A stretch of 64,000 nucleotides of DNA from Paraburkholderia phenazinium (GCF_900142845.1 NZ_FSRU01000001.1:3286001-3350000); one strand, 5' to 3'; positions 44,938-52,895 are shown, counted from the stretch's first letter. Notes: generated by a model from the letters alone, not told the origin. A program made the numbers and translations.

Positions 44938-44999
44938 ATTTTAGGTCCAAAAAATAGCCATGTCAAAGCTATTGACTAGCTAAAATTTAGCTATATAAT
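44938..44999. promoter_or_regulatory. Divergent promoters with overlapping palindromic operators (RHH operon / ubiquitin-like operon)
   Basis: Plus strand: TTGACT (44972-44977), 16 bp, TATAAT (44994-44999), leading to the triple-ubiquitin gene. Minus strand: TTGACA (complement of 44961-44966), 17 bp, TAAAAT (complement of 44938-44943), leading to the RHH gene. A perfect 17-bp palindrome TAGCTAAA-A-TTTAGCTA (44977-44993) fills the plus-strand spacer. A second inverted repeat AATAGC-N9-GCTATT (44953-44973) covers the minus-strand -35. Binding there should shut both promoters. Confidence 0.8.
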
Positions 45000-45047
45000 C
45001 AGTATCAAGCTACCGGGTGGCCGGTTGCTCGAATCAGGGAGAACAGA

Positions 45048-45785
45048 ATGAACATAACGATTGAAGATCTGCAGGATGCGCTGGCGGCAGGCCGCACGAT
45101 CCGCGACCATGGCCCATATCATGTGCGGATCGGGATGCAAGGATTCGACTTCAAGAAGGTCGTTCTTGCTGAGCCGGTCGTGACCGGCAACGCAATCCTC
45201 GAAGCGGCCGAGGCATTTCCCGTCGAGCAGCACCTCCTCTTCAGGATTACGCGAAGTGGCGTGACGGAAGAGATCCGCCCTGATTCGGCGTTGGATTTGC
45301 GCCTGGACGCTGTGGACAGGTTTGTCGTGTTTCGGAGTGATCGCACCTTCCGGTTCCTGCTGGATGAGCGTGCATTCGACTGGGGCGCATCGCAGATTTC
45401 AGGCGCCACCCTCAAGCACCTCGCAGGCGTTGACATGTCAGATCACGATGCGTGGCAACTGGGTACGGACGGGACTGAAGCGTTGATTGAGGACGACTGT
45501 TTTGCCGACCTTGCAGCACCCGGTGTTGAGCGCTTCATCACCCGACACACCGGGCTGACCATCGTCGTGAATGGCAAGCGCAAGGAGGTATTCCGACGTC
45601 GCCTGTCGTACTGGGAGGTCGTGAGGCTCGCGTTTCCCGACGCGGTGAAGAGCGAGAACATCATCTATACGATCAACTATGCTCGCGGTCCGCACGCGAA
45701 TCCCGAGGGCTCGATGGTCGATGGGCAGCACGTGAAGATCAAAGAAAATATGGTGTTCTATGTCACTCCGACTGATCGCTCTTAA
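45048..45785 (+). CDS. Multiubiquitin-domain protein (three ubiquitin-like repeats)
   Basis: A 245-residue protein made of three beta-grasp-like repeats: about 20-95 (YHVRIGMQGFDFKKVVLAEP to FVVFRSD), 96-165 (RTFRFLLDERAFDWGASQIS to RFITRHT) and 166-242 (GLTIVVNGKRKEVFRRRLSY to KIKENMVFYVTPT). The pattern matches the bacterial multiubiquitin family. It lacks a visible C-terminal Gly-Gly and ends TPTDRS. The gene has GGGAGAACAG before the ATG and its 3' end overlaps the E1-like gene by 26 bp. It is the putative modifier or scaffold of the system. Confidence 0.82.
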   Translation: MNITIEDLQDALAAGRTIRDHGPYHVRIGMQGFDFKKVVLAEPVVTGNAILEAAEAFPVEQHLLFRITRSGVTEEIRPDSALDLRLDAVDRFVVFRSDRTFRFLLDERAFDWGASQISGATLKHLAGVDMSDHDAWQLGTDGTEALIEDDCFADLAAPGVERFITRHTGLTIVVNGKRKEVFRRRLSYWEVVRLAFPDAVKSENIIYTINYARGPHANPEGSMVDGQHVKIKENMVFYVTPTDRS

Positions 45786-46947
45786 TCAGGACCTGCGTCG
45801 CCTGCGCGACGAAGGATATGAACTGGAAATCAGATCAGGCTACCTGCTTGTTCATTCCATACCGTACGTAAATTCGAGGCGTGAAGTGTGCCTTGGGGTT
45901 CTCGTGTCGGAAATGAATATGGCGTCTCCTGACGTTCTCGATCGCCCCAACACGCATCAAATCTATTTCGTTGGGGAGCATCCGTGCAACCCTGACGGAT
46001 CTGAACTTGTCCAGATCAAGAACGGAACGAAAACCTACCAGTTGGCCGACAACCTTGTCGCGAACCACTACTTCTCGAACAAGCCGAAGTCCGGCGCGTA
46101 CGAGAATTACTACGAGAAGGTAACGACCTACGCCAACGTCATTTCAAACCAGGCGAGAGCCCTTGACCCGACTGTGGACGCGCGGACATGGAAAACGGTC
46201 GACTCCGCTGAGGATGAGTCCGTTTTTCTTTACGAAGACACCGCATCGAGTCGTGCCGGCATCCAAGCGATCGCCGCACGCCTGAAGCACCAGCGCATCG
46301 CGATAGTCGGGCTCGGTGGGACCGGTGCGTATGTACTTGACCTGGTGGCGAAAACGCACGCCAAGGAAATCCACCTTTACGATGGAGATCCGTATCGGCA
46401 ACACAATGCGTTCAGATCGCCTGGCGCTGCATCGCGCGAAATGCTCAATCGCCGGCTCAGTAAGGTTGCGTACTGGGTTGAAGTGTATTCGGCCATGCGA
46501 AAAGGTGTCGTGCCTCACGAGGTCATGATCAGCGAGACCAACGTCGCGGAGCTGTCGGGCTATGACTTCGTCTTCATCTGCGTAGACAAAGGTGAGGTTC
46601 GGCAACTTATCGTTCGGGAACTCGAACGGCAAACTGTGCGGTTTATTGATGTCGGAATGGGGATTAACCTCACAGAAGACGGAAGCCAGCTCTGGGGTAC
46701 CTGCCGCATCACCACCAGCACGCCCGCGACCCGTGCGCTTGCGTCCGCCCGAATCCCCAAGGTGGACCGCGATGACGAAATATATGGCTCGAACATACAG
46801 ATCACCGACCTGAACTGTCTGAACGCAACCCTGGCCGTCATGAAATGGAAGCGTCTTAGCCAGTTCTACGTTGATGACCGCAACGAGTACGACTCAACCT
46901 ACAACGTTAATCTGAACCAGTTGACAAACGAGGAGCCCGAATCGTGA
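45760..46947 (+). CDS. ThiF/E1-like adenylyltransferase with N-terminal DUF6791-like domain
   Basis: A 395-residue E1-superfamily protein. The Rossmann ATP-binding motif is IAIVGLGGTGAYVLDLVAKT (G-x-G-G-x-G at 184-189), with the acidic strand end IHLYDGDPYRQHNAFRSPGA and FVFICVDKGEVRQL. A Cys in LWGTCRITTSTP is a candidate for thioester chemistry. The N-terminal about 165 residues (GEHPCNPDGSELVQI and so on) form a separate domain of the DUF6791 type; its role is unknown. It would adenylate the ubiquitin-like protein. Overlaps on both sides (26 bp and GTGA) show tight coupling. Confidence 0.82.
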   Translation: MSLRLIALNQDLRRLRDEGYELEIRSGYLLVHSIPYVNSRREVCLGVLVSEMNMASPDVLDRPNTHQIYFVGEHPCNPDGSELVQIKNGTKTYQLADNLVANHYFSNKPKSGAYENYYEKVTTYANVISNQARALDPTVDARTWKTVDSAEDESVFLYEDTASSRAGIQAIAARLKHQRIAIVGLGGTGAYVLDLVAKTHAKEIHLYDGDPYRQHNAFRSPGAASREMLNRRLSKVAYWVEVYSAMRKGVVPHEVMISETNVAELSGYDFVFICVDKGEVRQLIVRELERQTVRFIDVGMGINLTEDGSQLWGTCRITTSTPATRALASARIPKVDRDDEIYGSNIQITDLNCLNATLAVMKWKRLSQFYVDDRNEYDSTYNVNLNQLTNEEPES

Positions 46948-47411
46948 AGGTTAGCGGGTTCAAACCAATGTTTGTCGAGTACATCCCCGATCGGCTCGAC
47001 GAGGGTGTTCTCTATCTGTCGATGGAGTTCGCCACTGCCTCTCATGCGTGCGCCTGCGGATGTGGCCGTGAGGTAGTCACACCGCTGTCGCCGGTTGGAT
47101 GGCAAATGCGCTACGACGGAGAGAACGTCAGCCTTGAGCCATCCATCGGCAACTGGAGCTATCCCTGTAGATCCCATTACTGGATCAAGGGCGGGCATGT
47201 CCGCTGGGATAGCGAGATGCCGCAATGGGCCATAGATGAAGGCCGGGAGCGCGACCGGCAAGCAACAAGAAGATATTACGCGGAACGATCGAATCCGGCA
47301 GCGCCCGCAGCACAGGTCGAGCAGGCTCCGCAGTTGCATGACGTAACCCAGGAAGCAGACGTCCCCGTCTCGCGTACCTGGTGGGAAAGATTGATTTCTG
47401 TTTTCCGGTAA
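46944..47411 (+). CDS. DUF6527-like cysteine/histidine protein of the ubiquitin-like operon
   Basis: A 155-residue protein with a GTG start overlapping the E1 stop (GTGA). Cysteines in SHACACGCGREVVTPLSP and a C-x2-H in YPCRSHYWIKGGHVRW could bind zinc or serve as catalytic residues. The tail from about 115 is Ala/Glu-rich and ends RTWWERLISVFR. I associate this pattern with DUF6527 proteins found beside ThiF and multiubiquitin genes. No JAB peptidase or classical E2 is encoded nearby, so this protein may supply the missing conjugation or processing step; that is inference. Confidence 0.7.
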   Translation: MKVSGFKPMFVEYIPDRLDEGVLYLSMEFATASHACACGCGREVVTPLSPVGWQMRYDGENVSLEPSIGNWSYPCRSHYWIKGGHVRWDSEMPQWAIDEGRERDRQATRRYYAERSNPAAPAAQVEQAPQLHDVTQEADVPVSRTWWERLISVFR

Positions 47412-47715
47412 GAGGGACAACAACATGATCGAGCGGCACAGGCGCTAAGCCTCAAGTTCGCGCGGGGCGGTATTACGAACTGCCCTGTCATCTCGAAGAC
47501 CTTGGCCATTGAATCGCTGGTTTCCAGTCGGGGATTACTGACCAAACCAGCGGACGTTGCGCATCATGTGCGATGGCGATCGCAGCTTGTGATGCATGAT
47601 CCGGTAGCGGCGGCTGTCGCAGCGATCGGACGCTTGGCTCAAATTGTCGTCGTGTAGACCAGCTCTGCCCAGATTCTCAAGACCGTATTGGTCCCAGTTC
47701 AACGAGGAAATAAAC
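47412..47715. other. Intergenic region with possible gene remnant
   Basis: No intact gene. On the minus strand one frame reads HDDNLSQASDRCDSRRYRIM and HHKLRSPSHMMRNVRWFGQ before a stop near 47536, which might be the tail of a lost gene; I do not recognise it. A ribosome site GAGGAAA precedes the next gene. Confidence 0.35.
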
Positions 47716-47982
47716 ATGAAGCTTGCCGAGTACATCGAACATCTCCAAAGCCTACAGAAGCAGTATGCGGGACTAGACATCGAAGTCGCCCAGCGACATC
47801 CGACAGTGAGTACGAATGCCGGACTCTATGTCGTACCAGCGAAAGCTCCTCGTGTTTGGCCCGTGAGAACGGAGGACTCTCATTCTCAACTAGTGCCGTT
47901 AGGCGCACAACCGCTCGACCCGGCCGCAAAACCGAAAGGCCCCGGTCCACACGGCGTCATCCTTGTGTTCGACGTTCAATGA
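47716..47982 (+). CDS. Small hypothetical protein (88 aa)
   Basis: An 88-residue protein beginning MKLAEYIEHLQSLQKQYAGL with GAGGAAAT upstream. The N-terminal helix followed by DIEVAQRHP and LYVVPAKAPRVW is a form seen in many small proteins of unknown function on mobile elements. It ends GPHGVILVFDVQ. It is about 300 bp downstream of the ubiquitin-like operon on the same strand; cotranscription is possible but unproven. Confidence 0.6.
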   Translation: MKLAEYIEHLQSLQKQYAGLDIEVAQRHPTVSTNAGLYVVPAKAPRVWPVRTEDSHSQLVPLGAQPLDPAAKPKGPGPHGVILVFDVQ

Positions 47983-48132
47983 GTGACGGCTGGTCCCGTA
48001 TAGGCTCACACGTATCCGATGAGCAGCGGTTGCCAGCATCCAGCAATACATTTGGAGTTCCATAGTGGCGTTGCATACCGTACGTGTTCGGCTACCCGGC
48101 GTATCGGTAACGACGGACATGGAGAAGCGTTG

Positions 48133-48894
48133 ATGACCCAAGTGCTACTGCCAATTGACCGACCAGATGCGTGGCCGGCTCGGCTGATATCCCTTCTGGA
48201 CAGTCTCCACGAATTACTTCTGGACTCGCAGATCGCCCCAACGAAAGTGAATCCGCCAGACCATGACCGAGCGATTCTCGCCGTCGGTGATGCCCTTCGT
48301 CCGTATTCGATCACCGGCTGGCACTGCACCCGCCTCACAGATATAGAGATCGCGCAGATCGTCGGATCTGGGATGCAACTGCCCGACGATACGATGCTGC
48401 GCCGTCGCATCAATGCGCTGGTCAAATCGGGCCGACTTCCGGGCGACATTGGTGACCGCCTCGCAAGGACCAATCAGGCTGATGAGAGCAATCGCGCAGG
48501 ACGGCTGTGGTTCTGCTTTTTCCCGCCGCATCGCGCTGGCGAACATGGCATTGGACGCTTTTTCCGTCATTCGGGCGGTGAAGCGCTCTATAACTCCCAT
48601 GAGGACGACCCAGTGACGTCTCAGATCCTCTGCGCGATCGGAACACCGTGTGTGATCGAGGCCGACGTACCTGTTACCTCACTCGCCCCCGGTACCGGCG
48701 TTGCCACGAAGCTCGTACGCACGTATTTGATTAGTCGCGGCTACGGGACGCATGAACCGGTGAAACATGTAGACAGAAGCGTGCAGCCCATTGTAGCTGA
48801 CTGCATCAGGCAGGTGATCCGTTATCCCGAAACTGACTTCATGGAACTCACCGGATGCGCAACCTGGCGACGTCCGCCTTTAGATGGACAATAA
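48133..48894 (+). CDS. Hypothetical protein, possibly ADP-ribosyltransferase-like
   Basis: A 253-residue soluble protein. Start MTQVLLPIDRPDAW has GGAGAAGCG upstream; a longer frame lacks a ribosome site. The stretch ITGWHCTRLTDIEIAQIVGS resembles the HxT/R start of ADP-ribosyltransferase-like folds (as in RES and KptA-type proteins), and LWFCFFPPHRAGEHGIGRFF and GGEALYNSHEDDP could be later elements, with Glu as a possible catalytic residue. This is pattern resemblance only. In a defence-like island such a fold would fit a toxin or effector. Confidence 0.5.
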   Translation: MTQVLLPIDRPDAWPARLISLLDSLHELLLDSQIAPTKVNPPDHDRAILAVGDALRPYSITGWHCTRLTDIEIAQIVGSGMQLPDDTMLRRRINALVKSGRLPGDIGDRLARTNQADESNRAGRLWFCFFPPHRAGEHGIGRFFRHSGGEALYNSHEDDPVTSQILCAIGTPCVIEADVPVTSLAPGTGVATKLVRTYLISRGYGTHEPVKHVDRSVQPIVADCIRQVIRYPETDFMELTGCATWRRPPLDGQ

Positions 48895-48964
48895 ACGCTG
48901 TTTCGGAGTGAATTCCGCCTCTGTCCGTGCGGACAGCACGGTATGAATAGGTAATTGCCAAAGT

Positions 48965-49783
48965 TCAGTCCAACCCCTCCGCCGCGCTCGCCGCTTCGAG
49001 GTCCGGCCTGAGAATGTTCCAGTGCAAAGTTAGATCGCCGCGTTCGGCGTTGAATTCACCCAGCCCCATGCTGTCGACAGCGAGGTTGATCAGGTGGATC
49101 GCAGCGGCGTTGGCACATAAAAGCGTCGACGCCATGTCGGACGTATCGGGCCCGAAGAAGTACGCGTCTGGCTCGCCGTCGATACCTTCCCTCATGTGGC
49201 GAACAAATGCACCCAGCGTCGCGTGTGCCCCGTTCCCGGATGTGAACCTGTACGAAAGTTCGTAGAGCAGCGTGAGATCTGACTCATGAGCAAGCGTCGC
49301 AAGCTTCAGTGATCGCGGCCTGTCATACTGCGCTTCAATCTCAGCTTTCCTTCTCCTGAAAATTTCCAGCCGTTCGTCCCCAGCGTCATTTCCGTTGAGT
49401 TCGAGAACCCGGTTACATACACCGAGATCGTGCGCTGCATCGTCCTCGCGGAGGCGTTCGAGCGTGCCCTCCACCTTTGCCAATCCGGCCGTTACGATGA
49501 CGGATTCTGTGCACAAGCGTGCCAGCGCACGAGCCTCTGGCAGCGCTCCGCGACTAGCCATCAGGATGCCCCCCTGGAACGCTCCCAACGCCCGTACGAA
49601 CCCGGCAATGGCCCACTTTACTTCCTCGCGGAGCTCGTTCAGATCAAAAGCCTTCCGCATTCGCATTCCCATCTCGTTCGCGCGCCCCGCGAACTCGAAG
49701 GGCCCGGCGAACAGTTCACGCGCAGCCGTCTGCCAGCCCTCAAGATCGTCAGACAGGAACCCGACTTCATCAAAACTCGCCAT
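48965..49783 (-). CDS. DUF5677-like helical protein
   Basis: A 272-residue all-helical protein with no signal peptide. The segment ALARLCTESVIVTAGLAKVEG with the preceding EARALAR and the late HATLGAFVRHM ... ANAAAIHLINLAVD pattern resemble DUF5677, a family of unknown function often found in accessory regions. It converges with the ART-like gene. GC and codon use are like the core genome. Confidence 0.55.
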   Translation of the reverse strand: MASFDEVGFLSDDLEGWQTAARELFAGPFEFAGRANEMGMRMRKAFDLNELREEVKWAIAGFVRALGAFQGGILMASRGALPEARALARLCTESVIVTAGLAKVEGTLERLREDDAAHDLGVCNRVLELNGNDAGDERLEIFRRRKAEIEAQYDRPRSLKLATLAHESDLTLLYELSYRFTSGNGAHATLGAFVRHMREGIDGEPDAYFFGPDTSDMASTLLCANAAAIHLINLAVDSMGLGEFNAERGDLTLHWNILRPDLEAASAAEGLD

Positions 49784-49981
49784 GGTGGCTTTCTCCAGTC
49801 ACCGCACACAATGCCGGGGCCAGCTAGAACTACGCAGCAGCCTGATCCCGCTCGATGGATGTACTGCTTCGCTGAGGCTTGCGCAAGACTAGAGGCACGT
49901 GATGGCCTGTAGGGTGGACGGCTTTTCCGGCCAGTCCAGCCGCCGCCAAGCCGAACTGGCGCGTATGGGAGAGTATCGCGG

Positions 49982-50001
49982 TTTTTCGCGTACGCGAAAA
50001 A
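49982..50001. repeat. Perfect 20-bp palindrome ahead of the relB/yafQ pair
   Basis: TTTTTCGCGTACGCGAAAAA is its own reverse complement. The same core TTTTTCGCGTACGC recurs at 50844-50857 just after the toxin gene, so the pair is bracketed by two copies 0.85 kb apart; the second lies in a terminator T tract. The region 49784-50215 otherwise contains no convincing gene. It could be an operator, a terminator or a module boundary. Confidence 0.6.
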
Positions 50002-50024
50002 TGCCCCGGGCTTGTCGCGATTTT

Positions 50025-50045
50025 TGTAGCAACGTTGTAGCTACA
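50025..50045. promoter_or_regulatory. Inverted repeat in the relB promoter region
   Basis: TGTAGC-N9-GCTACA is a perfect 6-bp inverted repeat, followed by a TACAAT -10-like hexamer near 50062. RelB-type antitoxins usually bind such sites to repress their own operon. Confidence 0.4.
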
Positions 50046-50215
50046 CGCCACCTTTTGAGATACAATCAACCTACGCGAGATTCCACCAAAGGCCCGCGCG
50101 GGATCTCGCTGTTTATCGTCATTTTCAATTTCATAGCAGTATGAAGTAACTATTTCCGGTAACGGTGAAGCGGCTTGGCCTTTGAACTTGCACGGTTCTG
50201 GAGTGGAGATATGCA

Positions 50216-50506
50216 ATGGTCGGAACCACTGTTGATAACAAGACAGCCGATGTGCGTACCCGAATCGAACCGGAATTGAAGGAAGCAGCCGTGAAGGTAC
50301 TCGCACAGAACGGGCTAACGCTGTCTGACGCGATGCGCCTGTTCCTTCGCCAGGTCGTGCTTTACAAGGGATTGCCGTTTGAGGTTCGGCAACCAAATGA
50401 GGCAACAGTAAGAGCGCTCAGGGAATCCCGGGCGATGCGGGAAAAGGCGCGCTTCGGCTCTGTAGCGGAGCTAATCGATGAGCTTGAAAAAGAAGGGCGC
50501 AAGTAG
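50216..50506 (+). CDS. RelB/DinJ-family antitoxin
   Basis: A 96-residue antitoxin. The RHH N-terminus is TADVRTRIEPELKEAAVKVL and GLTLSDAMRLFLRQVV, the standard RelB/DinJ pattern, then a toxin-binding helix SVAELIDELEKEGRK. It overlaps the toxin gene by 29 bp, so the two are coupled. The protein should bind and neutralise YafQ and autorepress the operon. Confidence 0.9.
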   Translation: MVGTTVDNKTADVRTRIEPELKEAAVKVLAQNGLTLSDAMRLFLRQVVLYKGLPFEVRQPNEATVRALRESRAMREKARFGSVAELIDELEKEGRK

Positions 50507-50798
50507 CAAACGTACGACGCTGCCCCTGCGCAGCGACATGAGTAAGGATTTCAGGAAGGACTGGAATCGGCTGTCGGAGTCGGGGCGTTATGACCTTATC
50601 CGGCTCAAGCGGGCCATGATGCTGCTGGGCATGAATGAGGGGCCGCTGCCGGCCGAGTACCAGGACCACGCGTTGACTGACGACTGGAAGGATCACAGGG
50701 AGTGCCATGTTGGCGGCGACTTTCTTTTGATCTACCGGATCACAAAGGACGCGGTGATTTTTGTACGGGCGGGGACTCACCCGGAGCTATTCGGCTGA
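50478..50798 (+). CDS. YafQ-family mRNA interferase toxin
   Basis: A 106-residue RelE/YafQ-type ribosome-dependent endoribonuclease. SKDFRKDWNRLSESGRYDLI and the C-terminal HRECHVGGDFLLIYRITKDAVIFVRAGTHPELFG match YafQ, including the late H-x-E-L-F ending. The His in GTHPELF is the expected catalytic residue. A clear terminator follows the stop. Confidence 0.9.
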   Translation: MSLKKKGASSKRTTLPLRSDMSKDFRKDWNRLSESGRYDLIRLKRAMMLLGMNEGPLPAEYQDHALTDDWKDHRECHVGGDFLLIYRITKDAVIFVRAGTHPELFG

Positions 50799-50819
50799 GT
50801 GAAGCGGGCAAGACAAAAG

Positions 50820-50848
50820 GCCGTCGCGGCATCGCGGCGGCTTTTTTT
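50820..50848 (+). terminator. Rho-independent terminator of the relB/yafQ operon
   Basis: GCCGTCGCG and CGCGGCGGC pair (8 of 9) around a 4-base loop and are followed by seven T. It ends 50 bp after the toxin stop. The remaining bases to 51136 hold no gene that I recognise. Confidence 0.8.
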
Positions 50849-51136
50849 CGCGTACGCAAATAGCTGGCCAAGGCGGCAGAGAGCGTTCGCCAGCTAACGA
50901 AGTGTGCCCTGGCATCCTCTTTGCCAGGCATCGATCTGCGCCATCCAGTACGGTATTGCTGAAGACCCACACGGGCATCCGCAGTGGTGTGACCCGCGAA
51001 GACAGGCGGTTCCGACTCGTAGCCGCGGATACCCAGATAGTCAGGAACGGCCGGCACATTTAGGAACACGCCCAGATCATCACGAATACAAATCCGGCTC
51101 GACTCCGCACGCGTCGTGCAGTACCTGAGTCTATGA

Positions 51137-51541
51137 CTACTCCGGCGCGTTCGCAGCCGCTGCACTTGCCCAAGGTCGCAGCGCTCCGGATCTGAGCGCG
51201 ACGCCCGCGTACGGAGAACTGGCATCAAGGTCGAAGCGGAAGGAGTTCTTCTTGTCGGTCAACCCAGGAATGGCGCCATGCCAGAACAACGTTGTCTTCT
51301 GGCCTGCCAGTGTCGGAAGGTAGTCGGGCAGCACTTTCTTTTTGCTCGATACCAGTAGCAGGGGAAGTTTCTTGGCTTCATGGAGAAATCGTTTTCTGCT
51401 TTCTATAAGGAAGCTATAGTCCGCCTCTCTGACAGTTGACGCGCCGAAAATGATACGCTCGCGCGGATTCAGCGAACTGATTTCATCGGAAGCACTGCCA
51501 AGAAACGTAAAGGCAGTCTCGTACGTCAGGCGGCGGCTGCC
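51137..51541 (-). pseudogene. C-terminal fragment of an unknown gene, truncated near the IS21 remnant
   Basis: The minus strand is open from the IS21 boundary to a stop at 51137: TYETAFTFLGSASDEISSLN, ERIIFGASTVREADYSFLIE, then KKLPLLLVSSKKKVLPDYLP and a hydrophilic end. It reads like the C-terminal part of a real protein that lost its start when IS21 inserted. I do not recognise the family. Confidence 0.45.
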
Positions 51542-51621
51542 GATTAGACAGCGTCAAGCAGCACGGCCGGTCAGCGACAACTATTTTGGCCGGTCAACGG
51601 GTGTAGTTGTCGCTGGCTAAT

Positions 51622-52419
51622 TCATAGTTGTCGCGCCTCCATCGTAATTGTCGCCGGCGCGCTCTGTTTGTCGCTGGCCTTTCGACGGCGATAGCTTTCC
51701 ACATACAGTTCAAAGATCGTCGAGTGATGGACAAGCCCGTCGATGGCTGCGACCGTCATGCCGGGGTCGGGGAACACGTCATTCCAGCCAGAGAACGGCT
51801 GATTGGCCGTTATTAAAAGACTTTTTCGCTCATACCTCTCGGCGATCAGCTCGAACAGTACGCTGGTTTCGGCCTGGTCCTTGCGCGCATACGACAGGTC
51901 ATCCAAGATGATGAGATCGAAGCGATCGAGCTTCGCGAGCGCGGATGGCAGCTGCAGGCTCTGGCGTGCAGCCTGCAGCTTCTGGACGAGTTCGCTGGTG
52001 CGCGTGAACAGCACCCGGTAGCCAGCGTCGATCAGCGCGTGCCCGATGGCCGATCCCAGATGACTCTTACCGGCACGAAGCGGCCCGAACAGGAGAATCG
52101 TGGCGCCTTTCTCCAGCCAGGATTCCCCGGTTGCCAGCGCAGTGACATGCGCCTTCGAGACCATCGGCACCATGCCGAAGTCGAAGGTAGCAAGTGTCTT
52201 GGTCGGGTCCAGATGCGACTCGGTTCGGTGGCGCTCGATGCGTCGTTTGGCGCGTTCGGCCAGTTCGTGCTCGAGCAATGCGCCGAGCAGCCGTGAAGCC
52301 TGCCAGCCTTCCTTGTCAGAGCGTTCCGCGAACTCGGGCCAAAACCTGCCGATGGTGGGCAGGCGCGGCTCGTTGAGCATCAGGGCCAGACGACCGTTCT
52401 CATAGGCGGGTGCGTTCAT
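51622..52419 (-). CDS. istB: IS21-family IstB helper ATPase
   Basis: A 265-residue IstB. Walker A is FGPLRAGKSHLGSAIGHALI (with G-x-x-x-A-G-K-S) and Walker B FDLIILDDLSYARKDQ. It is intact and begins by a four-base overlap with the istA end. Repeats of GTTGTCGC at about 51587-51672 mark the IS end on the left. It stays ATP-binding competent by sequence, but its transposase partner is broken. Confidence 0.92.
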   Translation of the reverse strand: MNAPAYENGRLALMLNEPRLPTIGRFWPEFAERSDKEGWQASRLLGALLEHELAERAKRRIERHRTESHLDPTKTLATFDFGMVPMVSKAHVTALATGESWLEKGATILLFGPLRAGKSHLGSAIGHALIDAGYRVLFTRTSELVQKLQAARQSLQLPSALAKLDRFDLIILDDLSYARKDQAETSVLFELIAERYERKSLLITANQPFSGWNDVFPDPGMTVAAIDGLVHHSTIFELYVESYRRRKASDKQSAPATITMEARQL

Positions 52420-52870
52420 GCGGCCGCCTTGTCGAGGAGTTCGTCATAGACTGCGATGAGAGGCATCTCGACCACCACCTCGGGACACAGCGCCTCGCGC
52501 GGAGCGAATTCGTCGCGCAACTGTTTCAGGTCGGGCAGTTCGCCGACTACGAGTAACGCATCAAGCCGCTGCGCCAGCAACGCTTCAACGCCGTGGTGTC
52601 CTGCAAGTTCGAGCAACCCCACCATGGTCTTGCATGCCTGACGTTACATCAGTTGCGCCTCCAGCCGCTCCCAGGTCCGGCGGTGGGCATCGCGCGGAAA
52701 CAGCGCGTCGCGAAACGCAAGTCCCTGAACGCCTGAGGCTTGCGCTTGAGAGAATCGATGAAGTGACAGTAATCCAGCGCGTGGCGGTTGTCGGCGGCAC
52801 GGGAGCCTCGCGGCGTACTGTGCGCCAGCGCGCCCGACAGATACCGGATTCGACCAGAAGCAGCTAATGG
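52416..52870 (-). pseudogene. IS21-family transposase IstA, decayed 3' remnant
   Basis: The C-terminal end is intact from MVGLLELAGHHGVEALLAQR to YDELLDKAAA. Further upstream pieces in another frame read HALDYCHFIDSLKRKPQAFR and FRDALFPRDAHRRTWERLEA, which are typical of the IstA C-terminal half. A frame change near 52640 and loss of everything before about 52870, including the DDE domain, inactivate it. The right IS end is missing too. Confidence 0.82.
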
Positions 52871-52895
52871 CCCATCGTTTTCACGGTGAAAAGGT

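Noticed and set aside
49899..50144. A possible 81-residue gene ahead of relB
   Set aside because: It runs through the 20-bp palindrome and other inverted repeats and has no domain or ribosome site, so it is better explained as regulatory DNA.
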